This document shows positions 1 to 13,077 of a stretch of DNA of 64,000 nt, in pieces. Both the position numbers and the translations under genes were made by a program. Source of the stretch: Opisthorchis felineus (lineage: Eukaryota; Platyhelminthes; Trematoda; Opisthorchiida; Opisthorchiidae); assembly GCA_004794785.1 (NCBI GenBank), contig SJOL01006408.1, positions 1,214,617-1,278,616 on the forward strand, written 5' to 3'. The notes under the pieces are model-generated. The model did not search any database, had not been told where the DNA came from, and worked only from the letters and a program-made list of their open reading frames with translations. The first letter of the stretch is position 1. Every line of letters begins with the position of its first letter.

Positions 1-364
1 TGCAAAACGTGACATCGTCCACGAACAAGAGATTAGCGATTTTTACGTTGGCTTGAAACCGTGAAAAACCCCATTTCTCGTTGATCTTCATTATTAAATT
101 TCTGAAAAATTTGCTCTTTTCTAGTGGAGAGTCTCACGAATCTTCAGAGAATCCTGCCCATAAACTTCCGGTTAGAGTTGAACAATGAACCGTTCAGTCA
201 CAACCAGCGATTCGATTAAACCACCCTAAGAAGAATATACACCCACTCATCCTTCAGTCCCGAAATCGACATCAGTGGGTCTGAATGGCGATCTATCAGC
301 TGGAATTTTTGTTCATCGTGTGAATTATTTACTCTCCTAAGCTACTTATAATACTTTGATAGTA

Positions 365-470
365 GGAGCAAATTTCTGAATCTTTCGCTGGAAGTTCCCT
401 CCTCAACGATCTACAGCGAAAAGCCGAGAAGCACTGTGTAGCTGTTTCATATTTACTGGGAATCACCATC
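365..470 (-). mobile_element. SINE fragment, family B (tRNA-derived, 3' body)
   Basis: The stretch containing gccgagaagcactg and tagctgtttcat matches, with scattered changes, 52075-52130 in the same orientation and the reverse complement of 47530-47600 and 50745-50830. Copies at 47.4 and 52.1 kb join this body to a tRNA-like head, so this is a 3' piece of a dispersed tRNA-derived SINE. Only the body is visible here. Flanking bases 1-364 show nothing I recognise. Confidence 0.5.
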
Positions 471-1300
471 AATGTGCGGGAACCGAAATCTTAGCTCCAA
501 CCATTGACCATAGTACAAACTGTTCTGATAAAGAAAGGCAGTGACTTTGCTCATATTCGTGGACACTGAGATAGGGGAGTGCAATATTAAAGTACGTGAA
601 TTGTATATCAACTGGCATCCAGAATCTCTTGCCAAATTTATCTGATTTATTCGGCAAGAAACTGATTAACCGGCAGCTCGACTTCAAGGTCATGAGTCGT
701 TCGTCATTAGTTAAACGGAGGCTAGGTTAGTAAGGAGCTCGGGATTTCGTTGAAAACATTTGAATATCGCACCAATAAGGAAAACTGAACCTGCTGATTT
801 GAGAAGTAAACATATAATTGCATCCACGGTCTGAAGATGGGGAAAATTTGTCTTTTAGAATCACTGGGCAGAACATTCATGCAACACATGAACAGAATGA
901 ACTGTCCCGTCAAACCCACGTGAGATATGCACCAACAATGTCAGATGAATATCATCTACGAACAACTGTAAGGCACCACTAGTAAGATTCGGAATATAAA
1001 TTGACAAAAATTAATGCTTTCGAGGTCTGTTTTTGTGCGAAGTCGAGATCCAGAGATGACAAAACTCAACGCGAGCGATCCACACAAGTAAAATAGGGAT
1101 AAGGTGGAGTCTTCTGGTGAAAGTGTGAAAGCTGTTGACGTCACGATCGATTGGCCTGAGTGGCCAGCGGTCACGTGAGTAGACCATGGAAGATTCTATG
1201 CGCGTACAAACACTTTCTGAGTGCACAGACCAGGGCCGCGCAAGTGAATCGCGATTGCCTTAGCTGTGGCTAGATATTGATATTGAACGGGCGTTTGTGG
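471..1300. other. No recognised gene
   Basis: Only short open frames on either strand, none with a recognisable motif. On the minus strand this lies just 3' of the decayed Penelope-like element at 1300-2650, so some of it may be that element's 3' region. No hammerhead core was seen. Confidence 0.4.
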
Positions 1301-2650
1301 GTAAATAGGCGATTAGTACGGAATTCGGAAAGCTTTGTGAAAATTATTCACATGTCTAGTAGCAGACAAGTGAGGAATCACTGCGCTAGTAATAGACCTC
1401 GTTCATCCGGTTGTCAGCCAAAATGAGTTATGCTGCCTTAATCCATTGTATAACTGCCGTATCGTGCGCCATTTGTATTGTGCTGTACAACAGCAGGGGA
1501 AGGAATAAACTGCAAGCTTTGTGCGTGGACCAGCAGCTCAATTTTGAGATGTAGAGGCATCAAATGAGTAGTCGTGTATCACTCTTTGAGTGAAGCGGCC
1601 GAAAGGGCTTTCTGAAGTGTGTGATGTAGATGCTGTTAGATCATCTCCGGCCAGATATCCTTTGAAAAGAAGGCTGATGAAGATAGATTACTTTTTGGCT
1701 GTGACCGGTATGATTTTCATAGACGTTGCAGCCATGTGTTCGGAGATGAACCTATCTGGAAAATCATTTTCACATAGTATGCCAGCTAACGAGTGAGGAT
1801 CGAAGCATACTTTTCTCGCAATATTGCCGAGACACCGAACTAAATTTCGTTTATGTCGGTGTATTGTCCCATCCGAATCGGATTCCGGTAAACTGACCGT
1901 TTAAATGAGCTATCCGTTGCTCTTATATGCCGCACGTCCAGAAAATGAAAAGAGTTGTTATTTTCGTCGTCGGATGCAAACTGAGTGTGTTTGACGTGCA
2001 TGACTGAAATTCGTTCAAGTCTCCGATAGCTCTGGGGATCTGTCTGTGATAGCGAATAAATCGTCTACATATCACCGGTAGAAGTGCATGTTTTCTACAC
2101 TTAAGCAGTGTTGATATTTCTCAAGGCGTCATATAAAAACATCAGCGAGGAGTAAGTCTAATGGAGAACCCATTGGGACACCGTCAGTTTGTTGGTACAG
2201 CCTTCCGTTGAAATGAAATTACACGCCAAATGTGCATCGCAATAACAATTTCTTTAAATCTTTAATGATAATATCCATTCCATATTGTCTTCTTTCATGT
2301 AGTCACAGGGATAACAGATGATTTCTGTGAACGGGATGTTAGTGAACAACAAAGATACGTCTAACGAGAAAGTACGTTTCTCCTCCGCATTCACTACTTT
2401 GGTCACGTCTACTAATTTAAATGCGTCTCGAAGGCCACACTGAAAAATTTTACATTGAACCGGTTCAGGAATTTCCGCTGGCTATTTAAGCGCACCATGA
2501 TATGGGGATCGGACCATATCAAGGGTGGGTCAAAGTGAACAGTACAACTATCCATCCATTATGGTAGCCTACTGGAATACGGAATTCTGACAGTGTACAT
2601 AAGAAGTGAACATGGGAAACTCAACAAAGTTCTAGGATTGGCTGCTTGAA
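1300..2650 (-). mobile_element. Degenerate Penelope-like element: reverse transcriptase plus GIY-YIG endonuclease remnant
   Basis: Read on the minus strand, the block about 2460-2290 gives FKLVDVTKVVNAEEKRTFSL followed by DVSLLFTNIP, the PLE reverse transcriptase motif with the first catalytic Asp. The block 2200-2020 gives DGVPMGSPL then LLLADVF, then HFYR, a stop, and YVDDLFAI, which holds the catalytic Asp pair. About 500 bp further on (1500-1430), VYSFPCCCTAQY followed by WRTIRQL is the Cys-rich start of the PLE GIY-YIG endonuclease. It resembles VYSFSCCCSAEYVGRTTRQL at 57.7-58.2 kb. Several in-frame stops and frame changes show the copy is dead. Domain order (RT then GIY-YIG) is that of Penelope-like elements. 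The ends are approximate. Confidence 0.85.
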
Positions 2651-5264
2651 TAATTCGTTTCACTCATGAGGGGGATTCTCGAGTTTGTGTTGGTCAGTTG
2701 TTCTCAGGCATTTCAGCTCATCGTCTTCTAGTCCGCAGCGTACGACACTATCATCCCTAATTTTATATACGCCTTGCGGACAGTATGACTCATTGTTAAA
2801 ATATCTTAAAAGCACACTAACGCATCCATGAGGTACACATGTACAAAAAGTCTACTCCCGGGAGGGTACGTTGTATCACCCACTGAAAGTCCTTGTTATA
2901 TCTGACTACTGTCCCCGCTCCAGTGCCTAATGCCGAGAAAAAAGACTTGGCAACAAGGAACACAACAGCTTTATTGCAAACAAGCGAGTGCGTGCAAGCA
3001 CAAAGGCCTCTCGCTGTATTTTAGGGCACTGTTTGATCTTGATCAAAGGCTGTCTGATCGGTGTTTAGTGGAGTTTGAGAATCTCAGCAGGTGTCTGATA
3101 CTCTGAGATAATCTTCAGGAATCTAACCTTGATGACAGACCTCGTGTGCGAAAAACGATCATCTTGTAGAGGTCCGTATTAAGTCACTCTGAGTGTCTAC
3201 ACTGCACATGCATTAGTTGATAATGGCTGTCCAGAAAAGGCATACATCTGTAGTTTAGATGTTCCACATACTACATAAGTATACAATGATAGTGCATTAG
3301 CAACTGTTTTGAAGCTGTATTCCCATCAGGATAGACTACTCCACTTCCAGGCATTCACCTTACAGGCACGCCATTCAAACATCAGGTTAACAGTCAAGTA
3401 CTAGGAGAATGACAGATTTGCTTTTCTTGAAACGCAACTAACCAGAAGAGACGTTGGAGCACTTCCTAGGTCAGTTCAGCAAAAACAAACTTATCTGATC
3501 AGCACCCCTATTTCTCCAGCATACTGCTGAGGTACTACGAGAGAATTTCAGCCATAGAGCAATAACGATTTGCACAAAAGGTACTATCGGCGTTGAAATT
3601 AAAATCTTGAGGGGCTATTTCACCCAAATATTTACCCACCGAAATTTGTGAAGATAACGGCGTGGCTCGGCCGAAAATGCAGATTTGTTTGACTCCAAAA
3701 CAGAACTTTCCTGACATTTGAAATTCAAGCGAGATGCTTTCAGTGAGCTGATGGAGAATCGTTTAAAGTCAGCTGTTAAACAAACTTAATACACCGCCAA
3801 ACCTGTAGTCATTTGTTAATGCAATCGAATGCCGACCCTGCAGTCAAATTTCTCCTAATTCAATAGGCCATCTTTAGTCTCATTTACCGTTTTACGTGTG
3901 GGCGCTCGGCCACCTACGTTGACAGAACTGATAGAAAACTTCGACAAGCGGAACATATCTCGGTTTGAAGGTGCCTTCTTAACTGAGTTCTCTTAACGTT
4001 TATCCTAATGATGTTTTTCGCGGACGATGGAAGCAGTTTTCCTAAAGATATGTTCATTGTATCGTTTACATTATGATGGAGAGTCACAACAAAAATGAAA
4101 AGTTTCAGTGTATCACTGTATTATTACCAAATAGGGACAAGCCTCTGGCTAAAACCAGCTGGCTCGATGCCTGTGAGTGGTCTTTGATAGGGAGACCTAA
4201 CAAACCACCTGGACCAAATGGGCAAGTTACATTCCGGTCGATAATTTTCCAGTTTCCTTAAGGTTGTCATTCAGATTAATCGTCATCCCGCTGGCCTATT
4301 ATGGAAAAAATGTCGGATTCTCCACTTCCCATAAATAACCTTATTCAAACTGGAATTCAGCTAAGCTTGCGCATCCATATTTTGGAAAATGACAGTAACC
4401 GATTTCCCATTTTTGGGAAAATAGTTGGACACTTGTCAGTTCTGTGACTGCTCCATTCAATGGAAACAAATAGGGACACATATATGTTTAATGCCGACTG
4501 TTCTTTCCGAGTTTCTGTGTGCGAACTTATTGTGAACGTCTAAAATGTTGTAGGTGCTACTGTCAACAGCCTAATGATGCTATTATGCTTTGGTCAGGTT
4601 CCATTCGTTCCTATCAAGTTAAGGCAGCATGTTGACACGCTAGGTCAGCTGTTTAACTTGACCAGTTAAACAGACAAACGACAAGTCGGTTTAACTTCCA
4701 CTCTCATGGTAACCAGCACTATTAATGCGTCCGTTGCGTACGACTTCTGTTCGCTGGGTCCCGTGTCGCGAATGTGCGTTATCTTTGTTTCAAGGTCCTA
4801 CTGCTCACAGAAACGTCGGTTTCTGGTGCATGCGTATTTGTTCGACTGCTTCCGACTTTCCTGATTACTGAGGTGCAGTGTGAGACCGTGTTGCCTGTCA
4901 AACGAACTTCCTAATCAGTGTCTGTTCGTTTCCGTATTTCACTGTGGCTACTCTCTACCATGTTACTACCCTCGAGAAAGATCCGTTTGCCCACAAAAAA
5001 TGACAGGCGTTTCAAGTGACTGCATTCCTACCACGATAATATACGAGTGATCTTTGAACAAATTAGGCTGATTTGTCCCGACGGTACACACTACTCATGA
5101 TTTGCCTGAAAACTCATCGATAGCATATTTAACAAGTTGTCTGATTTGCTTAAAAGAGCGACCACTAGCCCTTTGAGTGAATAGATAAGTCACTAGCGGA
5201 TCTTACTGCCTTAATATCATGAAATGAAGAAGCCACTATGTTTGTTTCTTAAATGTCTCTATTT
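2651..5264. other. No recognised gene; uncharacterised sequence
   Basis: About 2.6 kb upstream of the decayed PLE (in its own orientation). The longest open frames are about 60 residues, without recognisable motifs. Exons for the Ras-GRF amino-terminal PH and coiled-coil regions would be expected at or before this region, but I could not find them here by eye. Confidence 0.4.
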
Positions 5265-5400
5265 CCCCTCGTGCTTCCTTCTGGTGGCATGGCAGCTAGG
5301 CACCGAAAGGGTACTACAACTAAACTGAACGGTGGTGATACGTTTACAAGCTGGTTACCTAGCTTTGTCTATAGGTCAACGGCCACCGGATCAAAAACCG
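5265..5400 (+). mobile_element. SINE fragment, family A (3' body only)
   Basis: The body carries ctcgtgcttcct and cagctaggcaccgaaaggg, closely matching 8865-8920 and 26595-26625, where the same body follows a tRNA-like head. No head is visible here, so this is a 5'-truncated or eroded copy. Confidence 0.6.
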
Positions 5401-5814
5401 GTTCTTAAGCATATTCGTCAAAAACAGTGGAAACTGGAAACCCAACTGCATTAAAACTGATAAAGCAGGTAGTCTGGACGGGCCTCTGTTGCGAGGTATT
5501 TGTTCACTGGATCCATGCGGTGGAAGAATGTTGTATTTGCCACCACGTCTCAGCGGTTAAGGAGGGTATCTATCCATGAAGAATAAAAATGCCTCTATTC
5601 CGGAGTCGCGAATTACTTTTGACAATTGAACCGTTTGAATAATGTAATAATACTGAGAAGCAATACTGAAAACCATCAATTTTTTACCGTAATGAGGAAT
5701 AAATAGCAATGAACGAGTGGAACGGGGCCTATCGTACAATAGGCTAATCAGGTCTGGTTCTTCGTCCAAGGCACGCTGATAGCTCGTGTCAGGGTCCTTC
5801 GTGCGCGCAAGCTC

Positions 5815-6480
5815 GTCGTCAACATCATCATCATTATCAACACCGTCACCCGTATGAACCGCGTACTTGCCGTACATTGGTTCTAGCCCCCACAATTTCG
5901 TTCACCGATGATTTGGGGAGATGGGGTAGGTGGCTGTTGGCGGCAATTGATATAATAGATGCGTAACTACAGGGTTGTCAGTGGACTTTTATTTAGAGAG
6001 ATCAAGAAGAGAGCTATGAATTGAAGGCAGCAGCTTGAATGCACGAGTGCCATTGAGGGCGCGACTGGGCCATGTCTGACAATGTCTCTAACCGATGATG
6101 TGTCCCTTCTCGGGGTCCCTATCCATAGGGACGGCAATGACCAGCGCAACTTAGTTTGCTGGCATTGGCTTTCATACTTCGCTCCCAAGTCATCGTTTGA
6201 CCACCCCTGGCCTGTTTCTACTCTTCACGTAGTTGTGCAAAAAGAGCGCTTCGGTCGACTGGTATACGGAGCAGGTAGCTAAGCCAGCGTAACCTATGCA
6301 TTATGATCAGTTCGTCTATCTTTGGCAAGTTGTTTCTTCCGAAAACCATCAGACGTACTTCAGCATTACTGATCCGGTGTTTCATAAGACTCGGGCGATG
6401 CTCCGAAGACATCGATGGACGAACACTGAAAGTCTTTTAGCGTCCTCAGCACGCAGCGGCCAGATTTCTAACCCGTAAAC
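5815..6480 (-). mobile_element. LINE 3' fragment (non-LTR retrotransposon, RT carboxy-terminal region) with GAT-rich tail
   Basis: On the minus strand, 6412-6218 contains HRLRWLSYLLRIPVD, equivalent to HRLRWLGHVLRMPVD in the longer copy at 36.4 kb. Next come the WGPR-type motif and the DMA..RPQW-like end, spread over several frames (about 6200-6000). Past the ORF it shares with copy B a sequence around gtacgcggtt, and ends in a GAT-rich stretch (5850-5815), the kind of short-repeat tail many non-LTR elements carry. Stops and frameshifts throughout make it a dead, 5'-truncated insertion. An open frame on the minus strand at 5895-5557 overlaps the tail and has no motif. Confidence 0.75.
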
Positions 6481-7836
6481 ACAAGCCGGGCCGATATTGA
6501 TTGATAAACATGGCCTGAGTGAAAGCTGATAATTTCAAATTGACACTGCGCAGTAAAACTATGAAAGCTGTACTCGAGTCAACTCCGTGTCTAGCGAATG
6601 TGATGTGCTTGGCGGTTGACAAAGCAGGTTTCAAGTCTCAGGTTTCAGGCGATCGGTCGATCGATTAGTCATCCGACTCAAATAATGGGGCAGGCGTTCT
6701 GAGATACGTTCGCATAAGCTCCCACCTGTTCTGCTAACGTGTTTCACTAAAACCGTATGTGAATGGGTGCACAACGTGTGGGGCAGAGAGATTGGGCACA
6801 ATAAGCGAGGTACATCGGAGAGTGGCTTGTCTCGTTGATGAGATTGGTTGGGCTGCTGGGCATGCACGTCCGATTACAACATGTGGTTTTGTGCCGCATG
6901 GCTGAAGTTTTGTGATCTCCCTTACAGTGAAGTCTGACAAAAACCCATTTACTTTTTTACCGAGTAGTCACACTCGATTACGCCATGGCGTGCTGTGGAC
7001 GTCGAGGAATTTATCTGGGTAGCCTCTAGCTTTAAATCAAACTGTTGAATGATAGACTTACGAGAGAACTGTTTCAATTAAAGTGGTTTCGGCGTTGTAC
7101 AGCATGCTTACAAGTCACAGGGAAAATGTGATTGTCGAATTCCTCACAGTGTTCCAATGAACGGATGACCTATCATTCCCAAAAGATGTGATAAGATTTT
7201 ATAGAGACAAAACGGGAAAACTTCGGGTCTTTGGGGACTTGCACTGAGGACCTGCGTAAACATTCGGAATTGTAGATAAACGCGGCTTAGGCTGCGGCCA
7301 TGTGCCAAACGGTATCTCTAAGTATGTGAACAGCTTCATTGAAAATTTTGCTGAGGAAGCAAAATTCGTTAGGATCGGACGTTTTATGGAGGACTGAGAA
7401 ACGTTTGCACATGGGGAAGGAGACATCTGGTGCAGGTTTTTCTGGCGTTAACCTATATTAGCCGCTGAAAATTCCAAAGGACAACAAGCTGAATCGATTG
7501 ACTGATATCCCATTGAAATAATTGACAATAATGTTCCGTACAACTAAAACGACTCCGAGTTGTCCCGGTTTTCCACCAGATAATTAGGTAAATGTCAGCA
7601 GTCTGTCGCAGCTATCGCTCAAAGCGTCCATTTCCAGCCAAAAGTTGTCTTGGTAGAGATCATACTTGGCCACGTATCGAAAATTACGTAGTGGACATAT
7701 TGTCTATCTACAGTTGTATCTCAAAACAGTTGATATAGCTTTGTTCACTGGCACGTGAATGAAGAATGTCAATTAAACAGAACGAGCACTATAAAGCGTT
7801 TATTGTTCACTCCTTCCTTTCGCCAATACACCACAG
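6481..7836. other. Intronic/intergenic sequence upstream of the first recognised Ras-GRF exon
   Basis: No recognisable exon or repeat. The 3' end has a pyrimidine-containing stretch and CACAG acceptor at 7832-7836, immediately before the Ras-GRF exon. Whatever exon precedes it must end in phase 0, but I could not identify it in this window. Confidence 0.4.
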
Positions 7837-7914
7837 CTAAACGAATATCGAACCGAACGACGTGCGAGCCCGGAATATGTGGCCGAGGCGGATGAGTTGC
7901 GGAAAATCAAGAAG
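7837..7914 (+). CDS. RASGRF: Ras-GRF internal exon (linker before IQ motif)
   Basis: Internal exon of 78 bp (26 codons, phase 0 at both ends), bounded by acceptor CCACAG and donor GTACGC. It encodes a charged linker ending ADELRKIKK. Joined to the next exon this reads [18 protein letters not shown], the same join seen in vertebrate RasGRF1/2, where a DIKKIKK stretch leads directly into the IQ motif. Ras-GRF is a calcium/calmodulin-responsive exchange factor that activates Ras through a carboxy-terminal CDC25 domain and Rac through its DH domain, at the inner face of the plasma membrane. The part upstream of KIKK is poorly conserved, as expected for a linker. The call rests on the continuous frame with the 16462 exon 8.5 kb downstream. 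No upstream exon was found. Confidence 0.8.
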
Positions 7915-8740
7915 GTACGCTTTTTTGTAGTTGAGTTAAACGGGAACAGTGCCAACACGACCGGGTTACTGGGATCGAATCTATCTACGGGGTTGGACGA
8001 TAGAAATGTTTTGTTGAAACAGCTTGTTCATTATTCATTTCTGTGATGACCACTTACCATTTTCGTTCGTTTTCGAGTACAGTCCACAACTTTTTATATG
8101 CATTTAGTAATCTGCGTTTTTAATTATCAGCTTTTCGTTTTTAGAAATGCTGACTATCTTATTCAACTTTGGTAAGAGGCAGGTACAGCAAGTAGAGCAC
8201 ACAAAGACAGATCCAAATACGCTCATGGCATTGCTCACTTCCGTTTACTGTCACACAGAGTATACATAAAATCTTGTGATTAAGAAACTGGTCTGAAATA
8301 TGCATGCGTGCAGGTTCTGGGAAACGTTTAACCCAGTTGATGGAACCAATAGGGACACAAATCTGTGCAAACGATGACATAGTCAGCTAGGCTGCTTGAT
8401 GTTTTTTTCAAATCCTGAAGGCAGTACAACCAAAACTGAATCAGCTAAAATTCAAGATTTATTCAAGCCTAACCTGTGGATGCGTGGATTTCTGCGATTT
8501 CTGATGAATTGGTTTACATGAATGTTCTGCCTTCGCTAAAATAGTGAAAACCGGGATAGAGGCAAAACACTTTAAGTGGAATGTTTTTCCACAAACAAGA
8601 GCTGATTTCGAATTCCATTTTGCTCAGCTTCTTCTACATGCGGAGCTCCTAAATTCTCATAATAGCCGAAAAGGGAGTCTTTTATCTCGATAATTAGGAC
8701 CCCACAGTCACGCTACTGCTGGTTATTCACCAGTGTTACT
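7915..8740 (+). other. 5' part of 8.5-kb Ras-GRF intron (whole intron 7915-16461)
   Basis: Begins with donor GTACGC. No gene or familiar repeat is visible in this first 800 bp. The whole intron is the largest closed intron seen here and holds SINE, hammerhead-repeat, GAT-repeat and PLE fragments, listed separately. Confidence 0.6.
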
Positions 8741-9000
8741 GGGAGTTCGAGATAGCTCAGTGGCTAACTCGAGAACACACTGACCGAAAGGTCCGTATTT
8801 CGAACCCAGCACCGGCATCTGGACTGTTCCTAGTTAGGCTTGGGAAACCTGACAGTATCTCAGCCCTCGTGCTTTCTTTGAGTAAAATAGCAGCTAGACA
8901 TCGAAAGGGTAATACACCTGGAGCCCAGGTAACTAGACGTATGGAAACCTGCAGACAACAGCTTGGCCAGCGAGGCTCAGGGAAATCTGATGCGGTCGGA
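8741..9000 (+). mobile_element. tRNA-derived SINE, family A
   Basis: Best copy of family A in the window. The head starts near 8745 with gatagctcagtggctaactc, an A-box-like internal promoter, followed by ggtccgtatttcgaaccc, which resembles a tRNA B box, at about 8790. The body contains cagctagacatcgaaaggg and a region to about 9000. Related copies lie at 5265-5400 and 26485-26660, and perhaps 45780-45960. The tRNA-like head would give RNA polymerase III transcription. It has no protein and depends on a LINE for mobility. It sits inside the long Ras-GRF intron in the same orientation as the gene. Confidence 0.75.
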
Positions 9001-9724
9001 TAGCGTTTTTGTCGTCGTTTCCCTATATGTGCATCAATTTCTGTTCAAGGTTGAGTAGATCATTACTCTGAAATACAACAAACGCCCTAAAAAGGGGCCA
9101 ATTCCCAGAAAAACCCATAGGATGCGACCTCCAACAGGTTTATATAGGATTTCCTATATCTGACAGGGTGATTCCTACCCAAAAATTTTGTTCCAAGAAG
9201 GACAAAGTATATTGTGGTTTATGGGAAAATACTGCCAGACGAAAACCTAAACCATGTGGCAGTTCTAGATTGCTTATGTTTAGGAGGCTAGTCACTGAAT
9301 TGATGATAGCTAACCGGAGGAATTCACGTCGAGAATTCACTGGTTACCATAGCTTATCCTATTGTCGAAAAAACAAACAACCTTCCAGTTTTCCTTCTTT
9401 AAAATACTTCCTCTTTAACTACTCAACTGGAATGACACTTGTCTTGGCGTAGAAATTTTCTGTAGATTTTTTTGCGCTATTTACTGATTGTAATGTACAA
9501 AGTTCTGTATGATGATGACAGAACTCCTAGTAATAGCAACATCCTAGTAGCATACACCAGATCTTGGGTTCCATATAGCCGAGGAGAGGAGACTCAAAGG
9601 AAAGGGAAAGTATTATATAGCCTCTTCGAATAGAAACAAAGTGAACACATCTGTGCATATGGCTGAAGTAATACATCATTAGAAAAACGGACCTATCATC
9701 TATTACCATGGAATAGTGTACGTA
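9001..9724 (+). other. Ras-GRF intron, no recognised content
   Basis: Open frames up to 94 codons occur on both strands (for example 9168-9452 on +), but none shows family motifs or convincing splice context. Confidence 0.4.
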
Positions 9725-9975
9725 AGGTTACTGGAAATTCTTCAACAGCCAACGACAAATTTCGCCCTTCTTTAGGCTAACCACATAGATGCGATCCCAG
9801 TCCCAGTCAACTTTTTGTTTGTGCTTGAGGACAGTTTGTAGAAGATTCGTGAAATACACCAAATACACACCAATTTGGTTTTGATGGAAGACTCAACAGA
9901 ATAATAGATGAATCTCTTGTTTATGAGATTCATGTGCAATTGAGTGTATTTCACAAAGAACAAACATAAGTTAGT
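9725..9975 (-). repeat. Degenerate hammerhead-type (PLE-associated) repeat copy
   Basis: Shares aattcttc-acagcc, tttcgcccttctt and the caatttgg / gagtgtatttcac segments with the copies at 39.9, 48.9, 55.5 and 60.5 kb. In the minus orientation the GAAA box is preserved (gggcgaaa), but the CUGAUGA box is lost. Beyond about 9925 a short segment in the opposite orientation (aattgagtgtatttcac, acataag) suggests an inverted, paired arrangement like that at 60.5 kb. Old and not expected to be catalytic. Confidence 0.55.
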
Positions 9976-10584
9976 TGAGTAACCGAGTTCGAAAGCAACA
10001 ACGTGCCCATCACTGGGATCGATTTCTGTGAGAGGTTTCTAGCCATGTACAAGGAGGATCACATAGAGCGATGCCAAGATGGGGACTCCACAGAGCTAAA
10101 TTCGGATGCAGCAGCATTCTCTTCAGGTTGTCACTCTATAGCCAGTTCCCAGAGAACTTACTCCAAAAGTAAGCACATTTTCAGACATTCATTAAGTAAG
10201 TGTGGTACATGTCCCAACCACTCAGATCTGACAAGACTTATTTGTTGCTCAGGCTGGTAGAATCTGTTCTTGGGCATTTGGTTATCCACCAATGCATCAC
10301 GAACACTTCACCATCAGCTAATTACTGCACAACCATTAGTTATCAGCGCAACCAACCTTTCAAATCAGATGCACCTTTTTTCGTCTAATTTGGGGACAGA
10401 GTCTACTTTGGATGCAGTTCCTGAAGTAAACCTGGGGTTGCATAGTATCCGCGCTGCACATGCTTTACTCCAGGACGCACAAGTGGGGATGACCGTGCGG
10501 ATATCCAAACCAGTCAGTATTACATTTGATTTAGCAAACTGCATGTAGTTAGATAAGGTTTGATTTGGCCGAATAATAGAACAA

Positions 10585-10660
10585 CAATAATAATAATGGT
10601 GATGTTGGTTAGGATGATAGTGATGATGATGACGATGGTCATGATCCCGATCTTGACAGT
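10585..10660 (+). repeat. Imperfect ATA/GAT trinucleotide repeat
   Basis: Runs of ataataata followed by interrupted gatgatgatg. The open frames over it (for example 10560-10898) are a by-product of repeat composition. Confidence 0.8.
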
Positions 10661-11937
10661 GAACAATGTCCGGGGACTTGATGGAGTCCCACATTGTCAG
10701 CAGCATACCAAAATTTTCTGCATAATCCGTAGCACACCAGTCTTTTGTTACGTTACAAAGATATTTGATGAAACTTCCGTTTCTAAATTAAATAATATGC
10801 TGCGAATACCTGACACCGGTTTCTTTCTGTATGTGGCTCGTCAGACAGACAAAGTCCCCAAAAATGACAACTTATTTAAAAGAATATTAACATACTAGTG
10901 GTCAGGAGGGACTTCATCGAATCTCCTGCCCCAGAAATTTCGTCATGCGTATGAACCCAAAGGCAGTCTCTTCAAGTAATGGACTGTTTATCTCAACTTC
11001 CGGATACTAAGCCTAACCAATACGCTCGAAGCAACGCGGAACCGGCCGTGGGCTGTTGGCTGATTTTGACTAATCGTCCTACACTACTCATAACCATTAA
11101 AAACAAACACAATTTATCAAATGAGTCCACAACGAGCAGCAAGACAAAAACGACGTCTACGGACGCGGAAGAAGGAAATCAGAACCATCCCATATTAGCT
11201 TCCGCATATTTACGCTAAAAGGCAAACCCGGTCAGAGACCAATAGTTGTGTTGTTTAGAAAATTACTTCTGAACTGTCTCAGTTCCGCGTGGATATTTCT
11301 CACTACCTGGTATGCTGATGTCCGAATTCTGAAGAGAATCCTCCACAAGGAGAGGGCAAAAAGTTCTATTTGTTTGTGTTGATCACTATTCGGATGGATC
11401 ACTCCACAGTATTTGTCTTTCGTTAGTCACTATCCATAAATTTGTTGCATTCCTGTGTCAGTGCGTATATGGGACAACCTCGTGTACAATTTCGGTAAAA
11501 ACGTGCTACGAAGCTCTAACAACTGCAATCACAAATCCACAAATTTGACGCACTCAAACGAGAATTCATCGTTTAAATATAAAAAATCACTCTACAAAAT
11601 CATTCCGCAACAGTCGAGTTCTGTCAGACTCGACATTTGTGACAGTTCAGACGCGGACATATTTGCGTTTGTCTGCATTTGAGGCCCCGACAAATGTGTG
11701 TGCCACTATTTGGTGTGTTTGAGTAAATATCTTTCATCCCCGAGCTTCCACCCATACTGTGTGACGTGGGGCGATTTTCAAAGTATGTAGTGACTAATTG
11801 TTCCATAGAATCATCCCTCAAAATATTTTACGCTGCGGTGGTATAAGGATACTAATGGCGGTTCACTTAAGTCTTGCGGTGGATGAGGATGCATCCAAGA
11901 CCAAAACGAATAAGTTCAAATAGTAGAATGCGCATAA

Positions 11938-12030
11938 CATCATCATCACCATCATCGTTGTCGCAGTCACCACCATCAGCGTCGTCATCACTATCATCTA
12001 ATCTGCATCCTCATCGGCATCGTTCTTTTC
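11938..12030 (+). repeat. Imperfect ATC trinucleotide repeat
   Basis: Interrupted atc/acc/gtc units, the reverse-complement composition of the array at 12.7-13.1 kb. It could be the tail of a retroelement inserted in the opposite orientation. Confidence 0.75.
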
Positions 12031-12691
12031 ATTTCCATTCTTGTCACCATTGAAGAGGAGAAGAAAGAATAACTAATATGTTAACGACCTTTTAATAATA
12101 TCACTTTTGTACGCATGGCGATTCGACTACTCAGTACAGTACTCTAGGACTCCATTAATAAATCCCGTTATAGGATTTGGACTTGAAGTTGAAACAGACT
12201 ACCAAGCAGTTGATAGCTCTCAGTAGAACAAAGGGTGTTCGGCCACCGAGATGAAGATGCGAGCAGGAAAGTCAGATATCGTAAGGCATCTTGATTGTAC
12301 AAGCCCATACTTAAGTCAAAACTGCGTTTCATACAACCTAACGCGAAAACATCGCTGCGTTGATTAGGCAACAGTCAAAACCGGTTTTCCATGCTTGTCT
12401 CTACATTTTGACGGACTTTCCCATTGTCAATGCCTAAATATCAAGCATTTGTTTGTAAACCTGCTTGTGTGTGATTCGGAGCACTGAACGACATGGTGGA
12501 TAACGGACGTTAGTGGCCTTCATACTGTCAGTGTCTATCGTGAGTGCCTAACTAAGTGTTAGCGGTATAGGCATCTCGGATATTTGTTTCAGACTACCTT
12601 AAGTTCTCCTCCCTGTACCATTTCTTTGTTCTTTTCATTGAAAGGCTTTATTCAAGTTAATTGCCGTGGTTGTATTGCAGGGTCGTTCTTA

Positions 12692-12703
12692 GTGATGATG
12701 AAA

Positions 12704-12769
<66 letters not shown>

Positions 12770-13043
12770 TTGACGTTGATGATGCTGACGATGAGGGTGT
12801 TGACGTTGATGCTGATGGTGATGGTGATCATGACGACGATTTTGTTGATGATGATGATGACGACGATGATGACGATGATGATGATGGGGAGAATGATGAC
12901 GTTGATGACGATGATGGTGATGAGGATGATGATGACGATGAGGATGATGATGATTATGTTGAGGAGGATGATTACGATGATGAGGGTGATGACGATGATG
13001 TTTATGTTGATGAAGATGATGTTGACGATGATGATGATGATGC

Positions 13044-13077
<34 letters not shown>

